In this document: one piece after another, positions 6,990-15,025 of the stretch | How the letters are laid out: each line of letters opens with the position of its first letter | Numbering within the stretch: position 1 is the stretch's first letter | NCBI GenBank assembly: GCA_035293045.1 | Contig: DATDOY010000252.1 | Coordinates: 1 to 23,860 of the forward strand | Direction: 5' to 3' | DNA length: 23,860 nt | Origin: DATDOY01 sp035293045 | GTDB taxonomy: Bacteria; Actinomycetota; Acidimicrobiia; IMCC26256; JACPCJ01 | The notes under the pieces: generated by a model | Seen by the model: only the letters and a program-made list of their open reading frames with translations | What the model was told of the DNA's origin: nothing | Database searches by the model: none | Position numbers and translations under genes: made by a program

Positions 6990-8099
6990 CTACTCCAGGA
7001 CGAGTTGCTTGGGTGACGTGGTGAGCACGTCGCAGCCGCCATCGGTGACGGCAACGGTGTCTTCGATGCGCACGCCGCCGCGGCCGGCAAGGTACACGCC
7101 CGGCTCGACGGTGACGACGTGCCCAACGGCCAAGGTATCACCGACGGTGGCGGCCACCCGCGGGTCCTCGTGGATTTCAAGTCCGACGCCATGCCCGGTC
7201 CCGTGCAGGAACGCGTCTCCCCATCCTGCCGACTCGATGACCTCACGGCACGCTCGGTCCACTCCCGAAGCTTTCGCCCCGGCCCGGACGGCGGCGCAGC
7301 CGGCCTCCTGGCTCTCGAGTACGACGTCGTACATGCGCTGTGCGTCCGGCGGTGGTTCACCCACGGAAACGGTTCTCGTCATGTCGGAGCAGTAACCGTC
7401 GACCTTGCACCCGAAGTCGAGCACGATCAGCTCGCCGGGTTCGATGCGCCGGTCGCCTGGTCGCGCATGCGGCTTCGCGCCGTTCGGACCGGACGCGACG
7501 ATGGGCTCGAAGCTCACCGCTTCCGCGCCCCGGCGCCGCATCTCGAACTCGAGATCGAGCGCGAAGTCGCGCTCAGACGGACGGTCGGCGAGGCGCACCT
7601 TCACCGCATCGAACACGGAGTCCGCCACCGCGCACGCCGCTCCAATCCTCGACAACTCGCCGGCGTCCTTCACCCGTCGCAGGCCCGCCACCAGCCCGAC
7701 GGTGAGGACGACCTCGGCATCGGGAAACCATGTCGTGACGAACGCCTGGTGCTGGGAGGTCGTGACGTGGTCAGCCTCGACGCCGACCCGCACGGCTCCG
7801 GCGGCCGCGGCCGTGATCGCCTCCTGCTGGCCCGCGCCGGTGTGCACCTCGATGTCCGCATCGATGCCCGACTCGGCGAGCTGGTCCGCCGATTGGTCGC
7901 GATACCGACCGTCGGTGACGAACAGCAAGCCCTTTGGGCGCACGAGGAGCAGCGCGGCCGAGCCCGTGAAACCGGTCAGGTACCGCACGTTGACGAGGTT
8001 GGTCACCAAGAGAGCGTCCGTGCCTGCGTCGTCCATCGAGGCGCGCAGCCGATCCATGCGCGGCGCCACCGCCATCGGCACCAGATCCAACTCGGTCAC
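6990..8099 (-). CDS. pepQ: Xaa-Pro peptidase (M24 family)
   Basis: A 369-residue cytoplasmic metallopeptidase that cleaves Xaa-Pro bonds. Residues 1-135 form the N-terminal creatinase-like domain (NVRYLTGFTGSAALLLV), and the pita-bread catalytic domain follows. All five metal ligands are visible: D228 and D239 (LDFGCKVDGYCSD), H303 (GTGHGVGLEIHE), E332 (VEPGVY) and E346 (RIEDT). Sequence alone does not separate dipeptidase (PepQ) from aminopeptidase P (PepP); the length suits either. The GTG at 8099 has only a weak purine-rich stretch upstream. The position between aroQ and efp is the normal actinobacterial one. Confidence 0.93.
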   Translation of the reverse strand: MTELDLVPMAVAPRMDRLRASMDDAGTDALLVTNLVNVRYLTGFTGSAALLLVRPKGLLFVTDGRYRDQSADQLAESGIDADIEVHTGAGQQEAITAAAAGAVRVGVEADHVTTSQHQAFVTTWFPDAEVVLTVGLVAGLRRVKDAGELSRIGAACAVADSVFDAVKVRLADRPSERDFALDLEFEMRRRGAEAVSFEPIVASGPNGAKPHARPGDRRIEPGELIVLDFGCKVDGYCSDMTRTVSVGEPPPDAQRMYDVVLESQEAGCAAVRAGAKASGVDRACREVIESAGWGDAFLHGTGHGVGLEIHEDPRVAATVGDTLAVGHVVTVEPGVYLAGRGGVRIEDTVAVTDGGCDVLTTSPKQLVLE

Positions 8100-8140
8100 C
8101 CTGCCCTCTCTCGACGTGTCGAATCAGCGTTGCGAAGCGG

Positions 8141-8581
8141 CTACTCGCCCGCGAGAAGCGCGGCAACCCGCTCGACGGCCAACCGATATCCCTCGCCCCC
8201 GAACCCGGCGATACAGGCGTCGGCGACCGGGGCGATGACCGAATGATGCCGCCACGCTTCGCGCACCGCGGGATTGGAGAGGTGCAGCTCCACCACGGGG
8301 CCGTCGAACGCGGCGAGGGCGTCGTGCAGCGACCATGCGTAATGGGTGAGTGCCCCAGCATTGATGATGACGGCGGCGCACCGGCCCCGAGCGCCGTGGA
8401 TGGCGTCGAGCAGCACGCCCTCGTGGTTGCTCTGTACGTGCTCGATCTCGAGGTCGGCCTCGGCGCCGGCCGCGCGTGCCGTCGCCACGTGGTCGTCGAG
8501 CGTCTCGGTCCCGTACACCTCGGGCTCGCGCTCGCCGAGCAGATTGAGATTCGGTCCCGAGAGGAGGAGCACAACCGTCAT
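8141..8581 (-). CDS. aroQ: 3-dehydroquinate dehydratase, type II
   Basis: A 146-residue dodecameric type II enzyme that removes water from 3-dehydroquinate, step three of the shikimate pathway. Visible motifs are SGPNLNLLGEREPEVYG with catalytic Y23 on the mobile lid, VQSNHEGVLLDAIH, INAGALTHYAWSLHDAL, and VELHLSNP with catalytic H100, followed by GFGGEGY near the C-terminus. The ATG at 8581 overlaps the aroB stop as ATGA, so the pathway order aroB to aroQ is coupled. A 41-nt gap separates it from pepQ. Confidence 0.97.
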   Translation of the reverse strand: MTVVLLLSGPNLNLLGEREPEVYGTETLDDHVATARAAGAEADLEIEHVQSNHEGVLLDAIHGARGRCAAVIINAGALTHYAWSLHDALAAFDGPVVELHLSNPAVREAWRHHSVIAPVADACIAGFGGEGYRLAVERVAALLAGE

Positions 8582-9669
8582 CGCTCGATCCCAACCGTGG
8601 CAAGTGCAGCGCGAACGATTTTCTCCGCGGGATCCTCGACCCGATCAAGACCGCCTTCTCCGGCCAACACGAACGTCAACCCCCCCTTTGCCTTCTTGTC
8701 GCGCCGCATCTGCTCGACGACCGCGTCGGCGGAAAGGGACGCTCCAATGGCGGCGGGGACGGCTGGAGCGAGATCGAGGGCGCCCACGAGACGTCGGTGT
8801 CTCGCGACCGCCTCGCCGTCGATCCGGTCCAGCCGATACGCGAGCTCGGCCGCGAAGACGACGCCGATCGCCACCGCCTCACCGTGGCTCATTCGATACC
8901 CGGTAAGCGTCTCGATCGCGTGGGCGAGGGTGTGGCCGTAGTTGAGTTTCGAGCGCAGCCCCGTCAGCTCCCGCTCGTCGCCCGCCACGACCTCCGCCTT
9001 GATGGCAACACTCCGCTCGACGACCTCCCCGAGAAGGGTCAGGTCACGGGCGAGCAGGGCTTCGGTGTCGTCGAGGATGATCGTCCCGAGGCGTTCGTCG
9101 AGCACGCACGCATACTTCAGGACTTCCCCGAGACCCGACCGGAAGTCCCGCTCGGGCAGGGTCGTCAGGGTGTCGAGGTCGGCCACCACCGCCACCGGCT
9201 GATGAAACGCTCCGACGAGGTTCTTGCCTTCCGGAATGTTCACGCCTGTCTTGCCCCCGACCGACGAATCCACTTGGGCGAGCAAGGTCGTGGGAGCCTG
9301 CACATAGTCGATGCCGCGGTGGTATGCGGCCGCCGCGAAGCCCGCAACATCGCCGACGACCCCTCCGCCGAGCGCCACGATGGCATCCGACCGAAGCAGG
9401 CCCCACTCCGCGAATCGCCGACACAGACCCTCGACCGTACCGAGAGACTTCGCCTGCTCGCCGTCGTCGATCTCGAACAGCTCCGCAACCGCCGACGCCT
9501 CCGCGAGCGATGCCATGAGGCGGTCGGCCCAGTGGTCAGCCACGCGTCGCTGGCTGACCACCGCGACGCGGGCACGATCGGCGAGGAGCACCCCGGCTTC
9601 GACCAAAGCTCCAGGACCGATGGCGACCTCGTAGGGAGCATGCGCCAGCGCGACGTTGACTCGTTTCAC
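8578..9669 (-). CDS. aroB: 3-dehydroquinate synthase
   Basis: A 363-residue NAD- and metal-dependent enzyme that converts DAHP to 3-dehydroquinate. The nucleotide-binding GGGVVGDVAGFAAA is at residues 101-114, PTTLLAQVDSSVGGKTGVN at 126-144 contains the catalytic lysine, and metal ligands lie in GLGEVLKYA (E182), LNYGHTLAHAIE and SHGEAVAIG (H262). Length and motif spacing are normal. The GTG start at 9669 overlaps the aroK stop as GTGA. Confidence 0.97.
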   Translation of the reverse strand: MKRVNVALAHAPYEVAIGPGALVEAGVLLADRARVAVVSQRRVADHWADRLMASLAEASAVAELFEIDDGEQAKSLGTVEGLCRRFAEWGLLRSDAIVALGGGVVGDVAGFAAAAYHRGIDYVQAPTTLLAQVDSSVGGKTGVNIPEGKNLVGAFHQPVAVVADLDTLTTLPERDFRSGLGEVLKYACVLDERLGTIILDDTEALLARDLTLLGEVVERSVAIKAEVVAGDERELTGLRSKLNYGHTLAHAIETLTGYRMSHGEAVAIGVVFAAELAYRLDRIDGEAVARHRRLVGALDLAPAVPAAIGASLSADAVVEQMRRDKKAKGGLTFVLAGEGGLDRVEDPAEKIVRAALATVGIER

Positions 9670-10208
9670 GATGATCGACCGGAGACCATCGGACCAACCG
9701 CCTCGAGCACGTCGTCAGCCACCTGCTTGACCTCGCGCCCGCTTGTATCGACGACCACATCGGCGACTTCCTCGTACGCGCCGCGTCTCGCCGTGACGAG
9801 ATCGGCGAGAACAGCCGTCGCGTCGCGCCCGACAAGCAATGGCCGACTCGACGTGCGACCAATCCGGGCGGCGAGATCCGCGGGAGTTGCGGTGAGCCAC
9901 ACCACAAACCCCGCCTTCTTGAAGAGGTTCCGCGTGTTCGCGTCGAGGACGGCGCCTCCGCCGCAAGCGACAACCATCGGGGCGGGCTCACGCATGAGTG
10001 CGGAAATCGTCTCGGCTTCGAGCGACCGAAACGCGGCCTCCCCCTCGCTCTCGAACAGCTCGGCGATGGTCCGGCCTTGCTCGTGCTCGATGACCATGTC
10101 GGTGTCGACGAACGGCCACCCGAGCTTCTCCGAGCACACTCGGCCAACGACCGACTTTCCCGTCCCCATCATGCCCACGAGGATCAAGTGCGGCTGGCCC
10201 CGACTCAC
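9666..10208 (-). CDS. aroK: Shikimate kinase
   Basis: A 180-residue P-loop kinase that phosphorylates shikimate. The Walker A GMMGTGKS is at residues 12-19, VDTD (35-37) and R61 bind shikimate, CGGGAV at 82-87 is the conserved glycine motif, RPLL at 122-125 belongs to the lid, and RRGAYEEVAD at 141-150 is the RxxxY signature. The frame is open far upstream into aroC. The GTG at 10208 gives the family's usual length and N-terminus and was chosen, although its Shine-Dalgarno is weak. A tiny 11-codon frame (10240-10205) ends with TGA overlapping this GTG and could couple aroK to aroC translation. Confidence 0.94.
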   Translation of the reverse strand: MSRGQPHLILVGMMGTGKSVVGRVCSEKLGWPFVDTDMVIEHEQGRTIAELFESEGEAAFRSLEAETISALMREPAPMVVACGGGAVLDANTRNLFKKAGFVVWLTATPADLAARIGRTSSRPLLVGRDATAVLADLVTARRGAYEEVADVVVDTSGREVKQVADDVLEAVGPMVSGRSS

Positions 10209-10245
10209 GATCGTCGGATCTTCGCGTTGGCCCCCGCCATCGTCC

Positions 10246-11406
10246 CTATCTCCACCGCAACGAATCCACGTACGCGTCGTGATTCCTGGTGAACTCCGGC
10301 ACCGAATCACCGCCGAATTTGCGCTGCGCCTCTTGGGCGAGGACGAGCGCGACCATCGACTCGGCCACGACCCCCGCCGCTGGGACAGCCGTAACGTCGG
10401 TCCGCTCCTTGAACGAAACGGTCTCGCCCTTGGTTTCGACATCGACGGTGCGCAGCACGGGCCGGTTGAGCGTGGACAGCGGCTTCATCGCCACTCGTGC
10501 AACGAGGAGTCCGCCGGTGGTCATGCCACCCTCGATGCCCCCTGCCCGAGCAGACGCTCGGGTGTATCGCAACTCCTCGTCGTCCCACAGGATCTCGTCG
10601 TGCGCCTCGCTACCGCGCCGCCCGGCGACGTCAAAACCTTCCCCTACCTCGACCGCCTTCATGGCCTGGATGCTCATCAAGGCTTGGGCGAGCCGGCCGT
10701 CGATCCGGCGATCCCAGTGCACGTGCGACCCAAGGCCGGGGGGCACGCCGAAACCGAGAACCTCGACAACACCGCCAAGACTGTCGCCCTCGCGTGCCGC
10801 GGCCTTGATCTCGTCCATCATGGCGGCCTCGGCGTCTCCGTCGAAGCAACGGACCGGCGAGGCGTCGATCGCGGCGAGATCGTCGGGACCGGGTCGTGCA
10901 CCGAGGGAGGCCTCTGCCTTTCCTAGGCGGATCACATGACTGATGACCGAGACTCCGACCTCCGCGAGCAGCGCCTTGGCGAGGGCCCCCGCGACCACAC
11001 GGGCTGCCGTCTCACGAGCGCTGGCGCGTTCGAGCACGTCGCGGGCGTCACCAAACCCATACTTCTGCATGCCGGCGAGATCGGCGTGGCCGGGACGCGG
11101 CTGGGTCAAGGGCCGGGTGGTTGCACCGGGCGCCGGCGACATCTCTTCTTGCCATTTCGGCCACTCGGTATTCCGGATGATCACCGCTATGGGGGATCCG
11201 AGCGTGCGTCCGTGGCGAATGCCGGCCACCAGCTCGAGCTCGTCCTGCTCGATGCGCATCCGCGGCCCACGACCGTGGCCGAGGCGGCGGCGGGCGAGCT
11301 CGGACTGCAAGTCTTCGACGCCGACAGAGAGACCCGCAGGAAGACCCTCCACCGTGACGACGAGCGCCGGCCCGTGGGATTCGCCGGCAGTCAGGAAGCG
11401 AAGCAC
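10246..11406 (-). CDS. aroC: Chorismate synthase
   Basis: A 386-residue FMN-dependent enzyme that forms chorismate from EPSP, the last step of the shikimate pathway. The N-terminal LRFLTAGESHGPAL contains H11, followed by RPGHADLAG, the RASARETA signature, and GGIEGGMTTGG near residue 300. The GTG at 11406 gives the canonical N-terminus but has no obvious Shine-Dalgarno. It starts 36 nt after the PilP-like gene, so it may share a transcript with the pilMNO genes. The C-terminus (FTRNHDAYVDSLRWR) is slightly degenerate but of normal length. Confidence 0.96.
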   Translation of the reverse strand: MLRFLTAGESHGPALVVTVEGLPAGLSVGVEDLQSELARRRLGHGRGPRMRIEQDELELVAGIRHGRTLGSPIAVIIRNTEWPKWQEEMSPAPGATTRPLTQPRPGHADLAGMQKYGFGDARDVLERASARETAARVVAGALAKALLAEVGVSVISHVIRLGKAEASLGARPGPDDLAAIDASPVRCFDGDAEAAMMDEIKAAAREGDSLGGVVEVLGFGVPPGLGSHVHWDRRIDGRLAQALMSIQAMKAVEVGEGFDVAGRRGSEAHDEILWDDEELRYTRASARAGGIEGGMTTGGLLVARVAMKPLSTLNRPVLRTVDVETKGETVSFKERTDVTAVPAAGVVAESMVALVLAQEAQRKFGGDSVPEFTRNHDAYVDSLRWR

Positions 11407-11442
11407 GCGATCAGGGTAACCGTCGGGTTTGGGAAGCCCCGC

Positions 11443-12054
11443 TCACTTCTGCGGAGTCGTGCCCGGCGCAGGCGGCTGCTGTGGTGCTTGGCCGACGCAC
11501 ATGCTGAACGCCTCGTCTCCAAAGAGGAATGTTCCGCACTGCGCGCCCGCGTCCAGGGTGACGACGCGGTATTCGTCGTTGGGGCCGAAGCGATCCCCCT
11601 CGGCGGCGTCGTAGAGGGTCCCACCCACGTCAAGCGTGGCGACCTCCGCTCCGTCCACCACGGTGATGGAACGAAGCGCCACCGAGGCCGGCGACGGGGA
11701 CGGGTCATCCGGGCTCGGGTCGCCGGACGAGGGCGGCAATAGGGCGCGCAGGAACTCGATGGCCGCCAACGGCGGCGTGAAGGGATCGCGGAGCTCCGAG
11801 GTCTCGAAGGCCTCGGGTACGGGTGGAATCGCCACGACGGGCACCTCCGCGGGGCCGCTCGCTCCGCCACCTGGTGGCGGGGTACCCGGAGTGGTCTTGG
11901 GCGCCGGTGTGCTCGGCGCGCTCGGCTCGGCGGTCTCGGATCCTCCGCCGCCACCGACGAGCCTGCTCCCGACGAACAGCGCGAGGACGAGCACGAACCC
12001 GCCGGCGGCAATCACCAACGCTCGGCGCTGTTGGGCGGGGGCGACCGATGCCAT
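11443..12054 (-). CDS. PilP-like pilus alignment protein (single-pass membrane protein)
   Basis: A 203-residue protein with a short positive N-terminus, one TM helix at residues 12-33, a Gly/Pro/Thr/Ser-rich linker (34-80), the tetrapeptide RDPF at 89-92, a second Pro/Ser/Asp-rich spacer (107-123), and a compact C-terminal domain (125-188). That domain reads as short beta strands: VALRSITVV, EVATLDVGGTLYDAAEGDRFG and YRVVTLDAG, with C173 and C186 available for a disulfide. An RDPF segment followed by a small beta domain with an EGD-x-FG turn resembles PilP/GspC. It directly follows pilO, the usual place of pilP; the pilO stop and this ATG are one base apart. The PilP call is an inference from motif and position. 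No lipobox is seen, unlike diderm PilP. Confidence 0.55.
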   Translation of the reverse strand: MASVAPAQQRRALVIAAGGFVLVLALFVGSRLVGGGGGSETAEPSAPSTPAPKTTPGTPPPGGGASGPAEVPVVAIPPVPEAFETSELRDPFTPPLAAIEFLRALLPPSSGDPSPDDPSPSPASVALRSITVVDGAEVATLDVGGTLYDAAEGDRFGPNDEYRVVTLDAGAQCGTFLFGDEAFSMCVGQAPQQPPAPGTTPQK

Positions 12055-12055
12055 G

Positions 12056-12922
12056 TCAGCCCGCCACCGTCGTGGTCGTGCCGCCCGCCGGGGCGGTGGT
12101 CGTCGTTGTCGCTGCGCCACCACCACCTGGCGCAGCGGTGGTGAACAGCCGGGCGGTCACGGCAACGGAGATCACCCGGCTGACAATCTGCACGGCCGGC
12201 TCGCGCGGGAGCAAGAGCGCGCCGGCTCGCGGCTGGGTGGTCGTTGGCCCCGTGGGCGTGACCTGTCCGGCACTCGCGGCATCGGTGCGCACCGAAACCG
12301 TCGCGGTCCCCGTGTCGAGCCCGTACTCGATCGGGGTGGAGCCGTAGCCCGCCCCCGCGGCACTGGCACCCGCGTCGCCCGCCCCAACGGTGGAATTGCC
12401 GTTGGCGACGCTTGACGTCGCCGTCCCCGAATCGTCGTCCGGCTCCGTCGACGAGAGGGCGAGGGCGTCGACCACGACGATGCGGTCGAGATCCTGCAAC
12501 CGATCGAGAAAGTCGAGGACGTTCGGAAAGTTGCCCGCCACGGTCATCGTGACCGCGATCGTGCTCACGGCCTGGCCAGGCACAACGGCTGGCAACGCGG
12601 GTGAGATCGATGCGAACTCGAGGTCGCTCCGCCCGACGATGTCGTGCACGGCAAGGATGAAGTTCGCGAGCTCCGGGTCCGGCGGGATGGCCGCGCTGAG
12701 CCGTCGAACCTCTGCTTCCTCGGAAGGACGGTCTTCATCGACGCTTTGAAGTTGGGCGAGCGTGGCGCGCAGGCTCTGCTCCTCCGCGATGGCCGTTTCG
12801 ACCTGCGTCTCGACCTCCGAGATCTCGCCGGACTTCGGCTTGTAGAGGAACATGAACCAGGCGAGAACGACGATCACGAGCGCGCCGGCGATTGCGGTGA
12901 GGAGTTGACGGGGTTGATTCAT
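12056..12922 (-). CDS. pilO: Type IV pilus inner-membrane alignment protein PilO
   Basis: A 288-residue bitopic protein. The cytoplasmic tip MNQPRQ and a TM helix at 7-27 are followed by a coiled-coil stretch (31-62). A ferredoxin-like PilO domain covers about 75-157, with AAIPPDPELANFILAVHDIV, a TVAGNFPNVLDFLDRLQDLD core and RIVVVDALAL, and finishes near 245-260. A Gly/Ala/Ser/Thr/Asp-rich insert of about 35 residues (161-196) splits the last strands, and a Thr/Gly tail ends the protein (261-288). PilO pairs with PilN to link the platform and PilM to the pilus. The ATG at 12922 overlaps the pilMN stop by one base (TGATG); the open frame further upstream is arginine/histidine-rich and inside pilMN. 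Confidence 0.88.
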   Translation of the reverse strand: MNQPRQLLTAIAGALVIVVLAWFMFLYKPKSGEISEVETQVETAIAEEQSLRATLAQLQSVDEDRPSEEAEVRRLSAAIPPDPELANFILAVHDIVGRSDLEFASISPALPAVVPGQAVSTIAVTMTVAGNFPNVLDFLDRLQDLDRIVVVDALALSSTEPDDDSGTATSSVANGNSTVGAGDAGASAAGAGYGSTPIEYGLDTGTATVSVRTDAASAGQVTPTGPTTTQPRAGALLLPREPAVQIVSRVISVAVTARLFTTAAPGGGGAATTTTTAPAGGTTTTVAG

Positions 12923-14682
12923 CAGCCTGCCGCCACGGTCGTCTCGGTGGTCGCCGGGGCAGGCGCGCTCGGCGCGGCCGTGGGGGACGTCCCGGCAACC
13001 CTCGCGGCGCGGCGAGCCCGCTCGGTGATGGCGGCGTCGGTCAGGATCGCGTTCGAACTGAACGTGACCGCCGGATACTCCGTGGCCCCGATGGTGACGG
13101 AACCCTCGGCGAGCGAACTCACCCACGGCGCTCGGATCGACGGGAGGGTGGCGAGCCGCTGGAGCCATCCGGCCGCCGACGGGTAATCAATGCCCGTCGC
13201 CGCGAACGTCAGCGTTCCCAAGCCTGACGCCACGGCCGCCGGATCAGTCGGTGCGATGGTGACGCCCGAGGTCGCGCTCGTCTGAAGGCTGTCGAGCCAG
13301 ACGTCGCCCGGGATCACCCTTGCCAGCTCTTGAAGAACGCGGCTCCATGCGACCTCTCCCGTCAGCGCCGCCGCAATCAAGGCCTGCGCCTGGTCAGATT
13401 CGGCCTGAAGGTCGGTCGTGCCCTGGAGTCCGGCGATCGTGTCCTGAATCTGCTGGTTGGTTGCCTGCTGGTCCGCGAGGCGTTCCTTGGTGGCAGACAG
13501 CTCGTTGTTCCGTTGCATGGTGAAGGCAGCGAGCCCGCCCACCACAAGGACGCCGGCGGCAGCACCAACCGCGGCGGCGCGACCAACCGAGAAGACGCGT
13601 CGCTCACGCTCCGAAAGGAGGTTGAACCGGTACAGCGCACCCTTGTCAACGCCGAGAGCAAGCCCCACCGGGGCCGGAAGATAGGGCTGGAGCGCCCCGA
13701 GCTGTTCCGGCGCAAACCCGATGTCCCCGACCGACGCCGTTGCCGCGACGTCGGCAAGCTCGGCCGCGATTCCCATGGTGTCGGCCAGACGCTGCGCGAA
13801 TCCGTGCAACAGACTGCCCCCGCCCGTGAGGAGGGCCCTCGACAACGATCGGGCTCCCGGCTGCGCTGAGTAGAAGTCGATCGAGCCGCGGATTTCGTTG
13901 AGGAGGTTCGCCACCGGACCCTCGACCGCCGTGACGGCTTCGTCGCGCCGATCCACCACACCCGAGAGCTGGCGCTTGAGCGCCTCCGCGTCCTCGAACC
14001 CGAGTCCGAGCGCCTGTTCGATCGCGGCGGTGAAGTCGTCGCCACCACCGCCGACGATGCGGACGAAACGAATGACTCCTTGTTCATGGACGACGACGAT
14101 CGTCACACCGGAACCGACCGAGATGATGGCTTCCGCCGTCTCGGTGTCCTCGCCACCCGGCTGAGGGACAAGCGCACGCGTCAGCGCAAAGGGCGTCAGG
14201 TCGAACGAGACGGTTTGCAGGCCGGCCTCGCGGACCGCGGTGAGCGCGGTCTGCAACGTGTCGCGATGGATGGCCGCGATCAGGATCCGGAGCATGTCCT
14301 CGCCGTCGGACGACGTGAAGGGCTCGACGACCTTGAAATCAAGGTACGTCTCTTCGGGCGGCAAGGGGATGAACTCACCCGCCTGGAACTCGAGGGCACT
14401 CCGAAGTTCTGCCTCACCCATCGCCGGCATCTCGACCTGACGGATGATCGTTCGCTGACTGGCGAGGCCGACCCGCACCTGGCGGTCGCGGAGATGCGCG
14501 TCGCGCCATAGTCGGCGCAGCGCCGACGCGACGAGCCCCGGATCGATGATTTCGCCGTGCTCGACTGCGCCGCGAGGGAGCCCGACCTGGCCGAAGCCAA
14601 CGGTCTCACTCGGCCGTCCGACGCGCACCGCGGCGGCGCGCACGGCGTGGCTGCCGATGTCGAGGCCGATCGCCCGGGGCAT
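12922..14682 (-). CDS. PilM-PilN fusion protein of the type IV pilus
   Basis: One uninterrupted 586-residue frame carries two pilus proteins. Residues 1-345 are PilM, an actin-like cytoplasmic ATP-binding protein: phosphate loop GLDIGSHAVRAA at 6-17, QAGEFIPLPPEE at 100-111, second phosphate region ISVGSGVTIVVV at 187-198, and adenosine loop LLTGGGSLLHGF at 284-295. Residues 352-586 are PilN: FNLLSERERR at 353-362 matches the short cytoplasmic PilN motif that docks into PilM, then a TM helix (365-388), coiled coil (390-435) and ferredoxin-like domain (440-545). The tail (562-586) is Ala/Pro/Thr-rich. The ATG at 14682 overlaps the HTH gene stop (TGATG) and has GGAG upstream. No stop or frame jump lies between the domains, so fusion by sequence error would require loss of both a stop and a start. 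Confidence 0.88.
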   Translation of the reverse strand: MPRAIGLDIGSHAVRAAAVRVGRPSETVGFGQVGLPRGAVEHGEIIDPGLVASALRRLWRDAHLRDRQVRVGLASQRTIIRQVEMPAMGEAELRSALEFQAGEFIPLPPEETYLDFKVVEPFTSSDGEDMLRILIAAIHRDTLQTALTAVREAGLQTVSFDLTPFALTRALVPQPGGEDTETAEAIISVGSGVTIVVVHEQGVIRFVRIVGGGGDDFTAAIEQALGLGFEDAEALKRQLSGVVDRRDEAVTAVEGPVANLLNEIRGSIDFYSAQPGARSLSRALLTGGGSLLHGFAQRLADTMGIAAELADVAATASVGDIGFAPEQLGALQPYLPAPVGLALGVDKGALYRFNLLSERERRVFSVGRAAAVGAAAGVLVVGGLAAFTMQRNNELSATKERLADQQATNQQIQDTIAGLQGTTDLQAESDQAQALIAAALTGEVAWSRVLQELARVIPGDVWLDSLQTSATSGVTIAPTDPAAVASGLGTLTFAATGIDYPSAAGWLQRLATLPSIRAPWVSSLAEGSVTIGATEYPAVTFSSNAILTDAAITERARRAARVAGTSPTAAPSAPAPATTETTVAAG

Positions 14683-14912
14683 CAGGAGTCTCCGGAACCG
14701 TCCGCCGGGTCGCTGCGATGGACGCTGGCCGACACCGACACCGCCCGAGCGTCGAAGTAGCGATCGACGTCGGACTCGCGGATCCGGAAGTTGCGCCCCA
14801 CCCTGATCGCCTGGAGGTCGCCGGTCTTGATCAACCGATAGACCGTCATGTTCGAGACCCTCATGGCGAGGGCCACCTCCTGCACGGTCAACAGACGGTC
14901 GTCAGCATCCAC
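14682..14912 (-). CDS. Small excisionase/BldC-type helix-turn-helix DNA-binding protein
   Basis: A 76-residue protein with a MerR-like winged HTH: LLTVQEVALAMRVSNMTVYR at residues 7-26, then LIKTGDLQAIRVGRNFRIRE and DVDRYF. The last 20 residues are Ser/Asp-rich and probably flexible. Such proteins bind DNA as head-to-tail multimers on direct repeats in BldC-like systems; no enzymatic residues are present. The start is GTG at 14912 with AGGAGG just upstream. Its stop overlaps the pilMN start, so it is translated with the pilus genes and is likely to regulate them or itself. Resemblance to phage excisionases is a fold relationship; no integrase is nearby. Confidence 0.9.
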   Translation of the reverse strand: MDADDRLLTVQEVALAMRVSNMTVYRLIKTGDLQAIRVGRNFRIRESDVDRYFDARAVSVSASVHRSDPADGSGDS

Positions 14913-14996
14913 CTGGCCTCCTCACACTCCCTCGCGTCCCCGGCGCTGCACGCGGCGCCCGTGTGCGCCTCCGATCGCCACACGCCGAATGACGAG

Positions 14997-15025
14997 AATG
15001 TAATTCACACAACTAACACTGTCAA
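14997..15025 (-). promoter_or_regulatory. Strong sigma-70-type promoter of the HTH-pilMN-pilO operon
   Basis: The minus strand has TTGACA (15025-15020), a 17-nt spacer and TACATT (15002-14997): a perfect -35, ideal spacing and a 4/6 -10. Transcription would start near 14990, about 80 nt before the HTH GTG. The inverted repeat ACTGT-n2-ACAGT (15018-15029) overlaps the -35 and is a candidate operator. This is the clearest promoter in the window. Confidence 0.8.

Noticed and set aside
6986..7360. N-terminal extension of EF-P overlapping pepQ
   Set aside because: The extra residues are Ser/Arg/Pro-rich and lie in the pepQ coding region; the TTG at 6985 with GGAG gives a full-length canonical EF-P.
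8797..10926. A 709-codon plus-strand frame opposite aroB, aroK and aroC
   Set aside because: It spans three unrelated genes on the other strand and shows no domain; a GC-driven shadow.
14682..14912. HTH gene as a phage excisionase remnant
   Set aside because: It is intact, has a strong Shine-Dalgarno and promoter, and is coupled to pilMN; no phage genes are near.
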